Source: a virus
Strand: one strand, 5' to 3'
Virus record (IMG/VR): IMGVR_UViG_3300020472_000040
Span: 1-50,666 of that record
DNA length: 50,666 nt
Shown here: piece after piece, positions 38,765 to 47,172 of the stretch
How the letters are laid out: each line of letters starts with the position of its first letter
Numbering within the stretch: position 1 is the first letter of the stretch
The notes under the pieces: model-generated
The model's database searches: none
Told to the model about the DNA's origin: nothing
Seen by the model: the letters and a program-made list of their open reading frames with translations, nothing else
Position numbers and translations under genes: made by a program

Positions 38765-40804
38765 ATGGCATATGAAATACCAGTAGAATCACGACCAAGA
38801 GGAAGAATAAGTAATAGACCTATTACTGATATTCTTGATGACCAAGCGTCTAATCCTGTAATACCTTCTGCAGCTGTACAACAATATACTGACCAAACCG
38901 TACAGAGTAATGAACTTATGAGTTCTCCTACTACTGTAGGTACAACAACGGCTGGTCAACAAACTGTACAAGCTCCTAGTAATATAACTGCAACTACTGG
39001 AACAGGTACAAATATAGCAGCTCCTACTACTATACAACCTACTAGTGTTACTGCAGCAACAGCTGGAACTCCGCAAACTGTTGCAGGTGTTTCTGGAAGT
39101 GGTTTAACTCAACAAGTTACTGGTCAAACAAGAGGTACTGTTACTGGTGCTGCGTCTGGAGCAAACCAAACTGCTGGAAATGCTCAAGGTGTAATAACTG
39201 CTGCTGCTCAAGGACAAGTAAGTTCTGGAGCATTAGCTAGTGCTGTTACAGGACAAAGTGCTACTGTTCAAGCGCAAACATCTACATTACCAAGTGATAT
39301 TCAATCAGCAGTAGGAACAAACCCTGCGGCTGTTACTGCTACAGTTGTTAGTCAACCTACAAGTGTTGTTGCACAAATTGCTTCATTACCTGCAGATACT
39401 CTTGTTTCAGGACAATTAGAAACTTTATTAAGTGGAATTGATAGTGGTACTATTCCAACATGGGCAAGAGCTGCTGTTGAAGCAGTGGATGCAAACCTTG
39501 CTTCAAGAGGAATGAGTCGTTCTTCTATAGGTAGAGAAGCTTTAGTTAATTCTATTATTCAAAGTGCTATTCCAATCGCACAAGCTAATGCAACTCAACT
39601 ACAACAAGTAGCTATGGCTAATCTTAATAATCAACAACAAGCTGAAGTATTAACAAAACAACAACAATTTCAAGCTCAACTAACAGGAGCCGAGTTTCAA
39701 CAACAAGCTGCTTTAACAACTGCTGGTAATACTCAACAGTTATTAATGGCTAATTTAAATAATCAACAACAAGCTATTCTTTCTAGTGCACAACAACAGC
39801 AACAAGTAAGATTACAAAATCTTGCAAATAATCAACAAGGTGCTGTAACTAATGCTGAGTTACAACAACAAATGACAATGGCTGGGATGAATAATCAACA
39901 GTCTGTTGCTCTTGCTAATGCTCAGACAACTGCTGGTATGGATGTTCTTAATCTTAATAATGAACAACAAAAAGTAATTTCTAATTCTAATTTATTTAGA
40001 ACATTTGGTTTACAAAATTTAACAAACGAACAACAAGCTGTAATGCAAAATGCTGCTAATCTTGCAGCACTTGATATGGCTGAATTAACTAATAGACAAC
40101 AAGCTCAAGTATTAAATGCTCAGTCTTTTTTACAACTTGATATGACTAATCTTAGTAATTCTCAACAAGCTGCTATGTTAACTGCACAACAAAGACAACA
40201 AGCCATGTTATCTGACCAAGCTTCTGAAAATGCATCTAGACAATTTAATGCCACAAGTGATATGCAAACAGACCAATTTATGGCGAACCTTGCTTCAACT
40301 ATTTCACAAAATAATGCAGCTCGTGCAGATGCTATGTCTCAGTTTAATTCTACTCAAGAAAATCAAATAGCTCAAATTAATGCTGGTAATCAACTTGAAT
40401 CTGAAAGATTAACAGACCAACTTAATGCACAAATAGACCAGTTCAATTCTAACTTAGGTTTTCAAAAAGACCAATTTAATGCACAAAACTCTATGGCTAT
40501 AGAACAATCTAATGTACAATGGAGAAGACAAACAAATACAGCAAATACTGCAGGAGTTAATGCTGTTAATCAAGCAAACGCTATGAATGCTTTTAATCTT
40601 AGTAATCAAGGATTATCTTTTCTTTGGCAAGAAATGAGAGATGCTGCTAAGTGGGAATTTGAAGCTTCAGAAAATGATGATGATAGAGATGCTAAAATTA
40701 CTATAGCTGCTCTTGGTAACGAAGCAGCGGATACTGCTGCTAAAAGACAGTCTTTAGTTGACCTTGCTAACTGGGCAGCAGATTTATGGACTCAAGGACA
40801 ATAA
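38765..40804 (+). CDS. Large Gln/Asn/Ala-rich repetitive virion protein (679 aa)
   Basis: The N-terminal 240 residues are Thr/Ala/Gln/Val-rich. A folded-looking part follows (PTWARAAVEAVDANLASRGM and SIGREALVNSIIQSA). Then about twelve loose repeats of the form NLNNQQQA-x-L-x-x-A-Q occur to about residue 480, and helical Gln/Asn-rich segments (QFNAQNSMAIEQSNVQWRRQ). Similar helical repeat proteins are known in cyanophage virions. It may form a long fibre or line the DNA ejection path. It is in one operon with the acyltransferase-like gene. Confidence 0.75.
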   Translation: MAYEIPVESRPRGRISNRPITDILDDQASNPVIPSAAVQQYTDQTVQSNELMSSPTTVGTTTAGQQTVQAPSNITATTGTGTNIAAPTTIQPTSVTAATAGTPQTVAGVSGSGLTQQVTGQTRGTVTGAASGANQTAGNAQGVITAAAQGQVSSGALASAVTGQSATVQAQTSTLPSDIQSAVGTNPAAVTATVVSQPTSVVAQIASLPADTLVSGQLETLLSGIDSGTIPTWARAAVEAVDANLASRGMSRSSIGREALVNSIIQSAIPIAQANATQLQQVAMANLNNQQQAEVLTKQQQFQAQLTGAEFQQQAALTTAGNTQQLLMANLNNQQQAILSSAQQQQQVRLQNLANNQQGAVTNAELQQQMTMAGMNNQQSVALANAQTTAGMDVLNLNNEQQKVISNSNLFRTFGLQNLTNEQQAVMQNAANLAALDMAELTNRQQAQVLNAQSFLQLDMTNLSNSQQAAMLTAQQRQQAMLSDQASENASRQFNATSDMQTDQFMANLASTISQNNAARADAMSQFNSTQENQIAQINAGNQLESERLTDQLNAQIDQFNSNLGFQKDQFNAQNSMAIEQSNVQWRRQTNTANTAGVNAVNQANAMNAFNLSNQGLSFLWQEMRDAAKWEFEASENDDDRDAKITIAALGNEAADTAAKRQSLVDLANWAADLWTQGQ

Positions 40805-40820
40805 TATAATATAAAAAAAA

Positions 40821-41276
40821 ATGAATGATGTAGAAGCTGCAGTACATTTAGTAAGTACTGCTAAAGTTTATAAAAATATATTTAAAGGAGATGTTGAACA
40901 TATTCTACAACAAGTTTTACCACCAATAAAACTTAATCAGTATAGAGTTTTTAGAAGAGGAGATAGACCTTTTGCTTATACTAGTTGGGCTTTTATGAAT
41001 AATAACTCTTCTGAAAAATTTAAAAGAACAGGTTTAATAGAAGACGAAAGCTGGTGGAACAATGGTAATAATATATGGCATATGGACACTATTTGTAATG
41101 ATGGTAATTTACTAACATTACATAGATGGACACAAAGAAATTTAGCTGAACAAGTTGGTAATAAAAAGAAAATAAATTGGATACGATTAGGTTACGATAA
41201 GTTCGGCGGAGTTAAAGTTAAAAAACAAGGATACGCATTTACAAAAGGAGAAAAAGAAAATGGGTTCGATAGTTAA
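40821..41276 (+). CDS. RTX toxin-activating lysine acyltransferase-like (HlyC family) protein
   Basis: This 151-residue protein aligns with HlyC along most of its length. VHLVSTAK carries H9 (HlyC H23), then LPPIKLNQYRVFRRGDRPFA (HlyC has LPAIRANQY), AYTSWAFMN (HlyC AYCSWANLS) and ESWWNNGNNIWHMDTIC with D89 (HlyC D92). HlyC moves fatty acids from acyl-carrier protein to lysines of RTX toxins, enabling membrane insertion. No RTX toxin is in the window; the overlapping downstream gene makes a lysine-rich, membrane-active-looking protein, the best substrate candidate. Confidence 0.82.
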   Translation: MNDVEAAVHLVSTAKVYKNIFKGDVEHILQQVLPPIKLNQYRVFRRGDRPFAYTSWAFMNNNSSEKFKRTGLIEDESWWNNGNNIWHMDTICNDGNLLTLHRWTQRNLAEQVGNKKKINWIRLGYDKFGGVKVKKQGYAFTKGEKENGFDS

Positions 41277-42588
41277 AAAAATAAAAAAGAAAGTTAAAAA
41301 GGTTATTAAAAAAAACCCTGTTACTAGAATAGTAAAAAAAGCTACTAAAAATATTAGAAAACTTGGAAGTAAACTATGGACTAAAGTTAAAAAGTTTGGT
41401 AAAAGTGCTTTTAGAAAATTTGCAAAGTTTAGTGATAAGATAGGACCAATAGGAATGATTGCTTTATCTTTTGCCATGCCATATTTAATGGCTGGTATGG
41501 GTCAAGCATGGGCAGGTTTAGGTAATTGGTTAGGTGCAGCAGCAAAAGTAGCTCCTAATGCAGGAATGACATTTGGTAATACACTAGCACAACTAGGACA
41601 CAGTGCTTGGTCAGGTATTAGTAGAGCAGGACATTTTATAAAAGGAACATATCAAGGTATTACTCAAACTTTAAGTAAAACTTTTGAAGGTTTTGCTGGA
41701 GTTAAAAATGCAGCAGGTGTAAGAACAGGCGGAAGTGTATCTGAAGGTTTTAGTAATCTTTGGAAAGGTACTGGAGATGTTCTTTCTGGTAGAGCTGGAA
41801 TGGGTACAGAAAAATTAATAACTAAAGCTGTTGAAACTGGTGCTAACTGGTCTCCAACTATAGCGAGGACAACTCCAATGCAAGTTGGTACTGGACAGTT
41901 TACTAGAAGTACAGGTGTTTGGGGAACATCTAGCGGTGTAGTTCAAACTGGTGGTGTTCAAGCTTTTAATGCTAATCAAATGAATATGGCTTCACAACAA
42001 ATTATTAATCAAGCTATGTCTGGTACAACATCAATGTATACTCCTGATGTTCAAACATATGCTAATACACTTTCAAAAGAACATGGATTAAATTCTTATG
42101 ATGCTCATAAACATATGATGGAAAATGGAGTATCTGTAGGAGATGCTAATAAATATACATTAGATTTTAGTCAATCTAAAGATTTTGGTATGACACAATT
42201 TAGAGAAGGGGCTAGTGGTGTGAACTATCACTGGACAGGAGATACTGCTAATGTTCAATTTAAAGATTACGGAATGGACTATGTTGGTATAAAAGATAGT
42301 AAACTTCGTTACCAAGGACCAGATAATTTTACTTATGGAAGCCAAGATAAAACTCCTAGTTTATTACAAAGAGGAGGCTCTGCTGCTATGAGTTATCTAA
42401 CTTCTCTTGGTCAAGACCCTGGAGAAAATCCATATGTTCCTATGGGAGGAAGTGCTGGTTTAGACCCGTTTGGAACTAGATATGCTGGTTCTGATGTATA
42501 TGCAGCAACTTCAGGACAGTTCTTAAATAGAGCACAATCAGATTGGTTTATGGGTGCAAAAGAAAGAATGGATTATCGAGGCAACTAA
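41260..42588 (+). CDS. Virion protein with Lys-rich amphipathic N-terminus and membrane segment
   Basis: Overlaps the acyltransferase-like gene by 17 bases. Residues 1-60 hold about 21 Lys and three Arg spaced by Ile/Val/Phe (MGSIVKKIKKKVKKVIKKNP start), as in membrane-active cationic helices. A hydrophobic segment follows (IGPIGMIALSFAMPYLMAGM, 61-80), then a Gly/Ser/Thr-rich body to residue 442. A role in getting DNA across the envelope is inferred. GAAAAAGAAA precedes the ATG. Confidence 0.75.
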   Translation: MGSIVKKIKKKVKKVIKKNPVTRIVKKATKNIRKLGSKLWTKVKKFGKSAFRKFAKFSDKIGPIGMIALSFAMPYLMAGMGQAWAGLGNWLGAAAKVAPNAGMTFGNTLAQLGHSAWSGISRAGHFIKGTYQGITQTLSKTFEGFAGVKNAAGVRTGGSVSEGFSNLWKGTGDVLSGRAGMGTEKLITKAVETGANWSPTIARTTPMQVGTGQFTRSTGVWGTSSGVVQTGGVQAFNANQMNMASQQIINQAMSGTTSMYTPDVQTYANTLSKEHGLNSYDAHKHMMENGVSVGDANKYTLDFSQSKDFGMTQFREGASGVNYHWTGDTANVQFKDYGMDYVGIKDSKLRYQGPDNFTYGSQDKTPSLLQRGGSAAMSYLTSLGQDPGENPYVPMGGSAGLDPFGTRYAGSDVYAATSGQFLNRAQSDWFMGAKERMDYRGN

Positions 42589-42600
42589 TAGTAAATTTAA

Positions 42601-42996
42601 ATGAAAATTTCAGACGCAACGCAAATTTCTCTCCCTGCTCGTAATTTAATTGCCATCCTCGCAGCAGTCGCAATAGGAACTATGAGTTTTTTCTCAATCC
42701 AGGAAAGATTAAACAAGCTGGAGACAAATCAACAGTTAATGGCACAAGACATGGAAGCCGCTAATGAGTTTATAGACGGAGTCCCCAAAGGCACCATGGT
42801 CAGTCCACAAGTAAACGAGCTCTACATGTTGGTAGAATGGCTGTCAAAAACACAAGAAGAACTTCGTACTCATGTTAATTCAGAGATTCCAGAGATTGCA
42901 AAACTAAATATGCAAATACAATTCATTGAAGAACGTATGATAGATGTTGAAATGTTAATTGATAAGATAAGACAGAACGGAATATCATATGATTGA
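42601..42996 (+). CDS. Membrane-anchored coiled-coil protein (131 aa)
   Basis: One N-terminal membrane span (ARNLIAILAAVAIGTMSFFS) is followed by a coiled coil (IQERLNKLETNQQLMAQDM) and another helix at the C-terminus. Proteins of this layout, beginning KISDATQISLP, are common in marine phages. It may be part of an ejection or lysis complex. Overlaps the next gene by eight bases. Confidence 0.65.
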   Translation: MKISDATQISLPARNLIAILAAVAIGTMSFFSIQERLNKLETNQQLMAQDMEAANEFIDGVPKGTMVSPQVNELYMLVEWLSKTQEELRTHVNSEIPEIAKLNMQIQFIEERMIDVEMLIDKIRQNGISYD

Positions 42997-43222
42997 GACA
43001 TTGTTTGCAGTATTATTAATTGTAAATGGCGGTGTAATAGAATCAGTGCCGACCGAAGGCATGGCTGATTGTCTTAAAACTAAACGCACAGCTATGCAAA
43101 ACATAGGCCCAGACCAAGAAGGAGTTTACATGCAGTGTGTACAGGTAGAGGCTGAGGTCGAGATAGACATGGGGAGGAAGAGAATTGTCAAAATCCTCAC
43201 AGAAAACCCAACGGGGAATTAA
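42989..43222 (+). CDS. Small exported protein with two Cys (77 aa)
   Basis: Short hydrophobic start (MIETLFAVLLIVNGGV), then DCLKTKRTAMQNIGPDQEGV YMQCVQ (gap mine), with Cys at C28 and C49. Layout is like the gene at 2123. It overlaps both neighbours. Periplasmic location is likely. Confidence 0.6.
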   Translation: MIETLFAVLLIVNGGVIESVPTEGMADCLKTKRTAMQNIGPDQEGVYMQCVQVEAEVEIDMGRKRIVKILTENPTGN

Positions 43223-43424
43223 GAAATATTTTAATTTAGATAACATAGTTGATACAGGAGTAGATGTATCTCTTGTTGTATTTGATGTTTTATCCAGCCC
43301 CATTCTTATTGTGATGCGTGTAGTAAGATGGTTTTTAAATGAGTTTGTATTAGGACATATTAAAAGGTTTATAAAATTTATATTAAGACTTTTTATTAAA
43401 ACAAAGAAAAATAATAAAGATTGA
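43185..43424 (+). CDS. Small membrane-associated protein, TTG start (79 aa)
   Basis: Start is TTG at 43185, seven bases after GGAGG (43173 region), a near-perfect ribosome site; no ATG fits. A basic head, then hydrophobic and amphipathic stretches (VSLVVFDVLSSPILIVMRVV and HIKRFIKFILRLFIKTKK). Could be a small pore-like protein or a phage envelope factor. Confidence 0.6.
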   Translation: MSKSSQKTQRGIKKYFNLDNIVDTGVDVSLVVFDVLSSPILIVMRVVRWFLNEFVLGHIKRFIKFILRLFIKTKKNNKD

Positions 43425-43446
43425 TTAATTAATAAGGGCGACATAA

Positions 43447-44142
43447 ATGAAAAATATTTTAATGGCAGTTGTTATTACAGCTGTAATGTTTTGTAGTCTT
43501 AGTATTGCAATGGCAGATAATGATGTTACATCTAGTGGAGCAACTACAAATGACCAAGTAAATTCAAGTGGAAGTAATACCGCTATTACAGGAGGATATA
43601 ATTCAGAAAGTACAACGAATTATCAAAGTGGTTCATCTTCTAATACTACTACAAATGCAACTACTAATAATAATTCCTATACTGGTGATACTCGTACAGT
43701 TCCATCAGCATCTGCTCCAGGAATTTCAGCAATGTCGCAAGACCTTTGTACAGTTGGTGTTAGTTTAGGAATACAAAAACCTTTAATAGGTGGTAGCATT
43801 GGAATTACTAAAAGAGATATGAATTGTGAAAGAATGAAACTTTCTAAACTTCTTTTTGATTTTAATATGAAGGTAGCAGCGGTAAGTATTTTATGTCAAG
43901 ATGCTAGAGTATTTTCAGCTATGGCTCATGCGGGAACACCGTGCCCATTCAATGGTAAAATAGGAGGAGACGCTCTAGAAGAATGGAATAAATACGACGA
44001 ACAAAGACCAGACTACGAAGAGTACACAAAAACTCTAAGATACATGGAAGAAGTTGATGCAAAGATTACGGAGGCAATGGATGATAAGGAAGCTTATATC
44101 GTTGACGGCAATGGTAATGCTGTTCAGCTCGGTAGCAAATAG
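43447..44142 (+). CDS. Exported Ser/Asn/Thr-rich protein with conserved Cys domain (231 aa)
   Basis: A signal peptide (MKNILMAVVITAVMFCSLSI AMA, cut after AMA; gap mine) is followed by a low-complexity Ser/Thr/Asn region to about residue 80. A folded part follows with Cys at DLCTVGVSLGIQ, DMNCERMK, ILCQDARVF and TPCPFNG, probably disulphide-bonded. The start has AAGGGCGACATAA, a GGGCGA-type leader. Similar proteins are known in marine T4-like phages, without function. It may act in the periplasm or at the cell surface. Confidence 0.7.
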   Translation: MKNILMAVVITAVMFCSLSIAMADNDVTSSGATTNDQVNSSGSNTAITGGYNSESTTNYQSGSSSNTTTNATTNNNSYTGDTRTVPSASAPGISAMSQDLCTVGVSLGIQKPLIGGSIGITKRDMNCERMKLSKLLFDFNMKVAAVSILCQDARVFSAMAHAGTPCPFNGKIGGDALEEWNKYDEQRPDYEEYTKTLRYMEEVDAKITEAMDDKEAYIVDGNGNAVQLGSK

Positions 44143-46024
44143 CCAGACTGTAACTATTGAAGACACTCCCAACCCAGGTGATACTACTACAGTAACTACT
44201 GTTACAACTGGTAATTCTGTAACTACAGATAATTTAATATCTCAGAAATGGAATGATGGTAGTTGGCAAGGCACTATGTTTCCAGACTCATCTGATATTA
44301 ATGAGTCAGTTTATCTTACAGGAAAAGATGGAAAGTATGCAGAAACAACTATTCAATCTCAAGATATATTAACAGAACAAGAATTACAACAAGGATTAAC
44401 TTCTGAATTATCTGCAGACATAAGATGGTGGAATCCACAAGAGTCTACTGTCACTATGACACAGACAGCAACTAATGGTATTGATACTACAACACAAAGT
44501 ATAACTTTAGAAGATACTACAAATCATAACTATCAGTTTAATAATTATTCTAATACATTAACTATTACACCTAATACAGAAAATAGTCACGGTTCTTTAA
44601 CTGCTAGGTTTAGTTTTGATATACAAGGGAACGCCAACTATAACGGAGGCCACAGCGGTGTCGATGTGAAAGACCCGAAATTAAAACTAACATATGATGT
44701 TCTTTCTTCTACAACAGTAACTACAGTTCAGTATTGTTGGGAAAAGACACCACCAACATGTGTAGGTCAAGATGAAATAGCTGAAGTCGAAACTTTTTTA
44801 GATACATTTGAAAGTGACATATATCTAGATGATATATATCTTTATGAACAGCCAGGCATAATAGAAGATATGGATTTTGATTATTCATTTAATGATAACT
44901 TTTATGAAGAAGAAGAATTTGAAATACAAGAAGACTATTTAACACTTGATGAATTTTTTTTTGAAGAAGATTACTTTACGGATGACTATTACGAAGAGTT
45001 TGAACTGGAAGAATTTATTCCAGAAGATATGGCCTTTGAAGAAGTAGAGTTCTTTGATGAACTACCAGAAATAACTTTTGAAGATGAATACTTTGAAGAG
45101 TTTAATATAACTGAGCTACCTCCAATGGAAGAAATGTTCTTTGAAGAAGAAATGTACTTTGAAGAAGAAATATATATGGAAGCATTTACAGATGAAGCAT
45201 TCATAGAAGAGTTTGATGAGATGTTTGAAGAAATACCTATGGAAGAAATGAATGTAGAAATGGCAGAAGAGATGTTTGAGGAAATGTTTGAAGAATATTT
45301 TGAAGAAGAACCACCAATGGAAATGGTTGAAGAGTTTAAAGAAGAAGTTATAGTAGAAAATGAAGAACCTTTGATGGAAGAACCTACTGAAGAAATAGCT
45401 ATGACTAATGAAGAACCAATTGAGGAAACAAGTAATGAACAGATTGAAGAACAACCCAGTAGCGAAAGCGTTATTACAGACGAGCCGCAGGAGACAACAG
45501 ACGTTGCCGAACAAGAAGAATCACTTGACGAGGAGTCAGCTGAACTCACAGTTGTTGAAGGAGACTCAAATAAAGAACCAAGTTCTAGCGGAGAATCTAT
45601 CTCAAATGAATCCGAAACTAACGAAAGAGTGGAAGTTGATTTAGATATCAAGGTTGCTGCGTTAGAAAAAGTAATTAAAAATAAAATATCTAATGAAATG
45701 CAAAGAGTTAGTATAACTTTAGATGCGGTTAATGAAATAGTATCTAAAGAAATGGTAGCTTCTCAACCAGATATTTCTAGTTATATGGATATAAATCAAG
45801 CTTTATTTGATACACGGCAATTACCTCAAGGTAATCCTGAGTTTTTTAATCAAGTTAGTTTAGATTCTTATTCTAATGAAATTTATACAAATGTTGCAGC
45901 TATAAATAAAATGATTGGTTTTGACCCAATAGTTCAATATCAACTAAAAGTAAAAGATGCAAAAGATAATACTAATAAAGCTTATTTTAAATTAAAGGAG
46001 TTAATGGATGCCAGACTTAATTAA
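44081..46024 (+). CDS. Exported, extremely acidic Glu/Phe/Tyr/Met-rich protein (647 aa)
   Basis: The start chosen is ATG 44081, behind GGAGG, giving a clean signal peptide (MIRKLISLTAMVMLFSSVAN, cut near NSQT). Residues about 22-215 are Thr-rich beta sequence with a domain ending NYNGGHSGVDVKDPKLKLTY. About 235-425 is a repeat-like stretch of Glu with Phe, Tyr, Met and Asp. Then comes an acidic Ser/Thr/Glu linker and a helical C-terminal part of about 130 residues (EKVIKNKISNEMQRVSITLD). It overlaps the previous gene by 62 bases in another frame. No family is recognised; it may bind cations or act on the cell surface. Confidence 0.65.
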   Translation: MIRKLISLTAMVMLFSSVANSQTVTIEDTPNPGDTTTVTTVTTGNSVTTDNLISQKWNDGSWQGTMFPDSSDINESVYLTGKDGKYAETTIQSQDILTEQELQQGLTSELSADIRWWNPQESTVTMTQTATNGIDTTTQSITLEDTTNHNYQFNNYSNTLTITPNTENSHGSLTARFSFDIQGNANYNGGHSGVDVKDPKLKLTYDVLSSTTVTTVQYCWEKTPPTCVGQDEIAEVETFLDTFESDIYLDDIYLYEQPGIIEDMDFDYSFNDNFYEEEEFEIQEDYLTLDEFFFEEDYFTDDYYEEFELEEFIPEDMAFEEVEFFDELPEITFEDEYFEEFNITELPPMEEMFFEEEMYFEEEIYMEAFTDEAFIEEFDEMFEEIPMEEMNVEMAEEMFEEMFEEYFEEEPPMEMVEEFKEEVIVENEEPLMEEPTEEIAMTNEEPIEETSNEQIEEQPSSESVITDEPQETTDVAEQEESLDEESAELTVVEGDSNKEPSSSGESISNESETNERVEVDLDIKVAALEKVIKNKISNEMQRVSITLDAVNEIVSKEMVASQPDISSYMDINQALFDTRQLPQGNPEFFNQVSLDSYSNEIYTNVAAINKMIGFDPIVQYQLKVKDAKDNTNKAYFKLKELMDARLN

Positions 46025-46364
46025 TAAATTATCAAGCTATGCAGCATTGATTGGCGTAGTAGGAGCTATCGGTGGAGGATTTTATGCCTGGGGTGAATTC
46101 AACACAAGACTTAGTTCACTTGAAGGAGTATCTTATGAGTCAACTGATTTATCAGGAATAAACGAAGACATAAAAGAACTTAATGAAAAAATAAACGATA
46201 GAGTAAATGCACTTGGTGCCTCTCAAGAAGAAGACTATCAAGAACTAAAAGAAGAAATAGATGGTCTTAAAAAAGATGTAGCAATTAATGGTGCAGCTAT
46301 GGAATATCTAGATGCTAAGATAGAAGAATTAAAAGCAGAACAATCTAACCCATTGTTAAATTAA
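46008..46364 (+). CDS. Membrane-anchored coiled-coil protein (118 aa)
   Basis: An N-terminal span (YAALIGVVGAIGGGFYAW) is followed by two heptad regions (INEDIKELNEKINDRVNALG and YQELKEEIDGLKKDVA). It overlaps the previous gene by 17 bases. Layout resembles the genes at 42601 and 38410; all three might be parts of one membrane complex. Confidence 0.62.
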   Translation: MPDLINKLSSYAALIGVVGAIGGGFYAWGEFNTRLSSLEGVSYESTDLSGINEDIKELNEKINDRVNALGASQEEDYQELKEEIDGLKKDVAINGAAMEYLDAKIEELKAEQSNPLLN

Positions 46365-46367
46365 TTC

Positions 46368-46396
46368 TTGACTTTTCATAAATAATATGATATAAT
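46368..46396 (+). promoter_or_regulatory. Near-exact sigma-70 promoter before ejection-type genes
   Basis: TTGACT (46368-46373; one change from TTGACA), 17-base spacer, TATAAT (46391-46396) with TGA before the -10. It overlaps the end of the previous gene. Confidence 0.82.
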
Positions 46397-46399
46397 ATT

Positions 46400-46558
46400 A
46401 TGGTATCTGATAAATCTTTAAAAGATAAAGAAAAACAACTTGAATTTGAATTCATGAAACTAAGAGAAAAACAGGAAAAAGAAAGAAAAAAAGAATTGAA
46501 CTTACCTGATAATCCCTTAGATGAATTATTAAAAGATAAATTAAAGGATAAAAAATAA
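46400..46558 (+). CDS. Small charged helical protein (52 aa)
   Basis: MVSDKSLKDKEKQLEFEFMK start, then Lys/Glu-rich to the end (LDELLKDKLKDKK). Its first ATG is only three bases after TATAAT, so it cannot be translated from a transcript of that promoter unless a later start (M19, 46454) is used or the message comes from upstream. No ribosome site is clear. Confidence 0.45.
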   Translation: MVSDKSLKDKEKQLEFEFMKLREKQEKERKKELNLPDNPLDELLKDKLKDKK

Positions 46559-46559
46559 C

Positions 46560-47171
46560 ATGGTAGAACAAATAAAAGAAAAACCTAAAGGAGCAGATGT
46601 TCCAGGTGGAGTAGTATTGTCAGATGGTAAAGTTTTAAACCCATTTGATGCTCCTACGCCAGGAGAAAGTTTAACAGCTAATCCAGAACAAAAGTTTCCT
46701 TGGGAGAGTCCACCTCAATATACAGAAGTTAGACCTTTTATGGAAGATTTGTTTATGCAAATTACTGAAGAAGAAAGGTATATTAAATTACTTGGTTCTA
46801 TAATGAATAAAACTCCTATTGATGAAATAGCACAAACTATTCTGTATGTTTCAGTTAGGAGTGGAAAAATTAATCCTGATTTAATGTTATTATTAGTTGA
46901 GCCAGTATTATATTTATTATTAGCTATGACTGAAAATGCAGGAATAGATGATTATGTTCTTTATGAAGGTGAAGATGCAGATGAAATGAGTCTTGAAGAT
47001 AAAGAACTATATCTTTCAGAATCTGAAAAAGTAAAAAAAATAAAACCAGAAAATATTAAAAGTTCTAGTGTTGAACCTTCTTTACTTGCAAGAGTTGAAG
47101 AGCTTCCTACAGCAGAAGAAGCAGGAGTTTTACCCGCAGAACAAATAACACAAGAAGAAGAAGAGGTATAA
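46560..47171 (+). CDS. Structural-module protein (203 aa)
   Basis: N-terminal PTPGESLTANPEQKFPWESP and VRPFMEDLFMQITEEERYIK, then a helical region with IDEIAQTILYVSVRSGKINP and LMLLLVEPVLYLLLAMTENAG (last hydrophobic part may be a buried helix). I recognise the GxSLT...PWExPP pattern from marine phage virion proteins. It starts one base after the previous stop and lies before two large ejection-type genes. Confidence 0.7.
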   Translation: MVEQIKEKPKGADVPGGVVLSDGKVLNPFDAPTPGESLTANPEQKFPWESPPQYTEVRPFMEDLFMQITEEERYIKLLGSIMNKTPIDEIAQTILYVSVRSGKINPDLMLLLVEPVLYLLLAMTENAGIDDYVLYEGEDADEMSLEDKELYLSESEKVKKIKPENIKSSSVEPSLLARVEELPTAEEAGVLPAEQITQEEEEV

Positions 47172-47172
47172 T

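Noticed and set aside
43043-43444. Minus-strand open frame of 133 codons
   Set aside because: It opposes three overlapping plus-strand genes with good ribosome sites in a fully rightward region.
44989-45651. Minus-strand Ser-rich and Phe-rich open frames
   Set aside because: Antisense of the Glu-rich stretch (GAA/GAG read back as TTC/CTC); no starts with ribosome sites.
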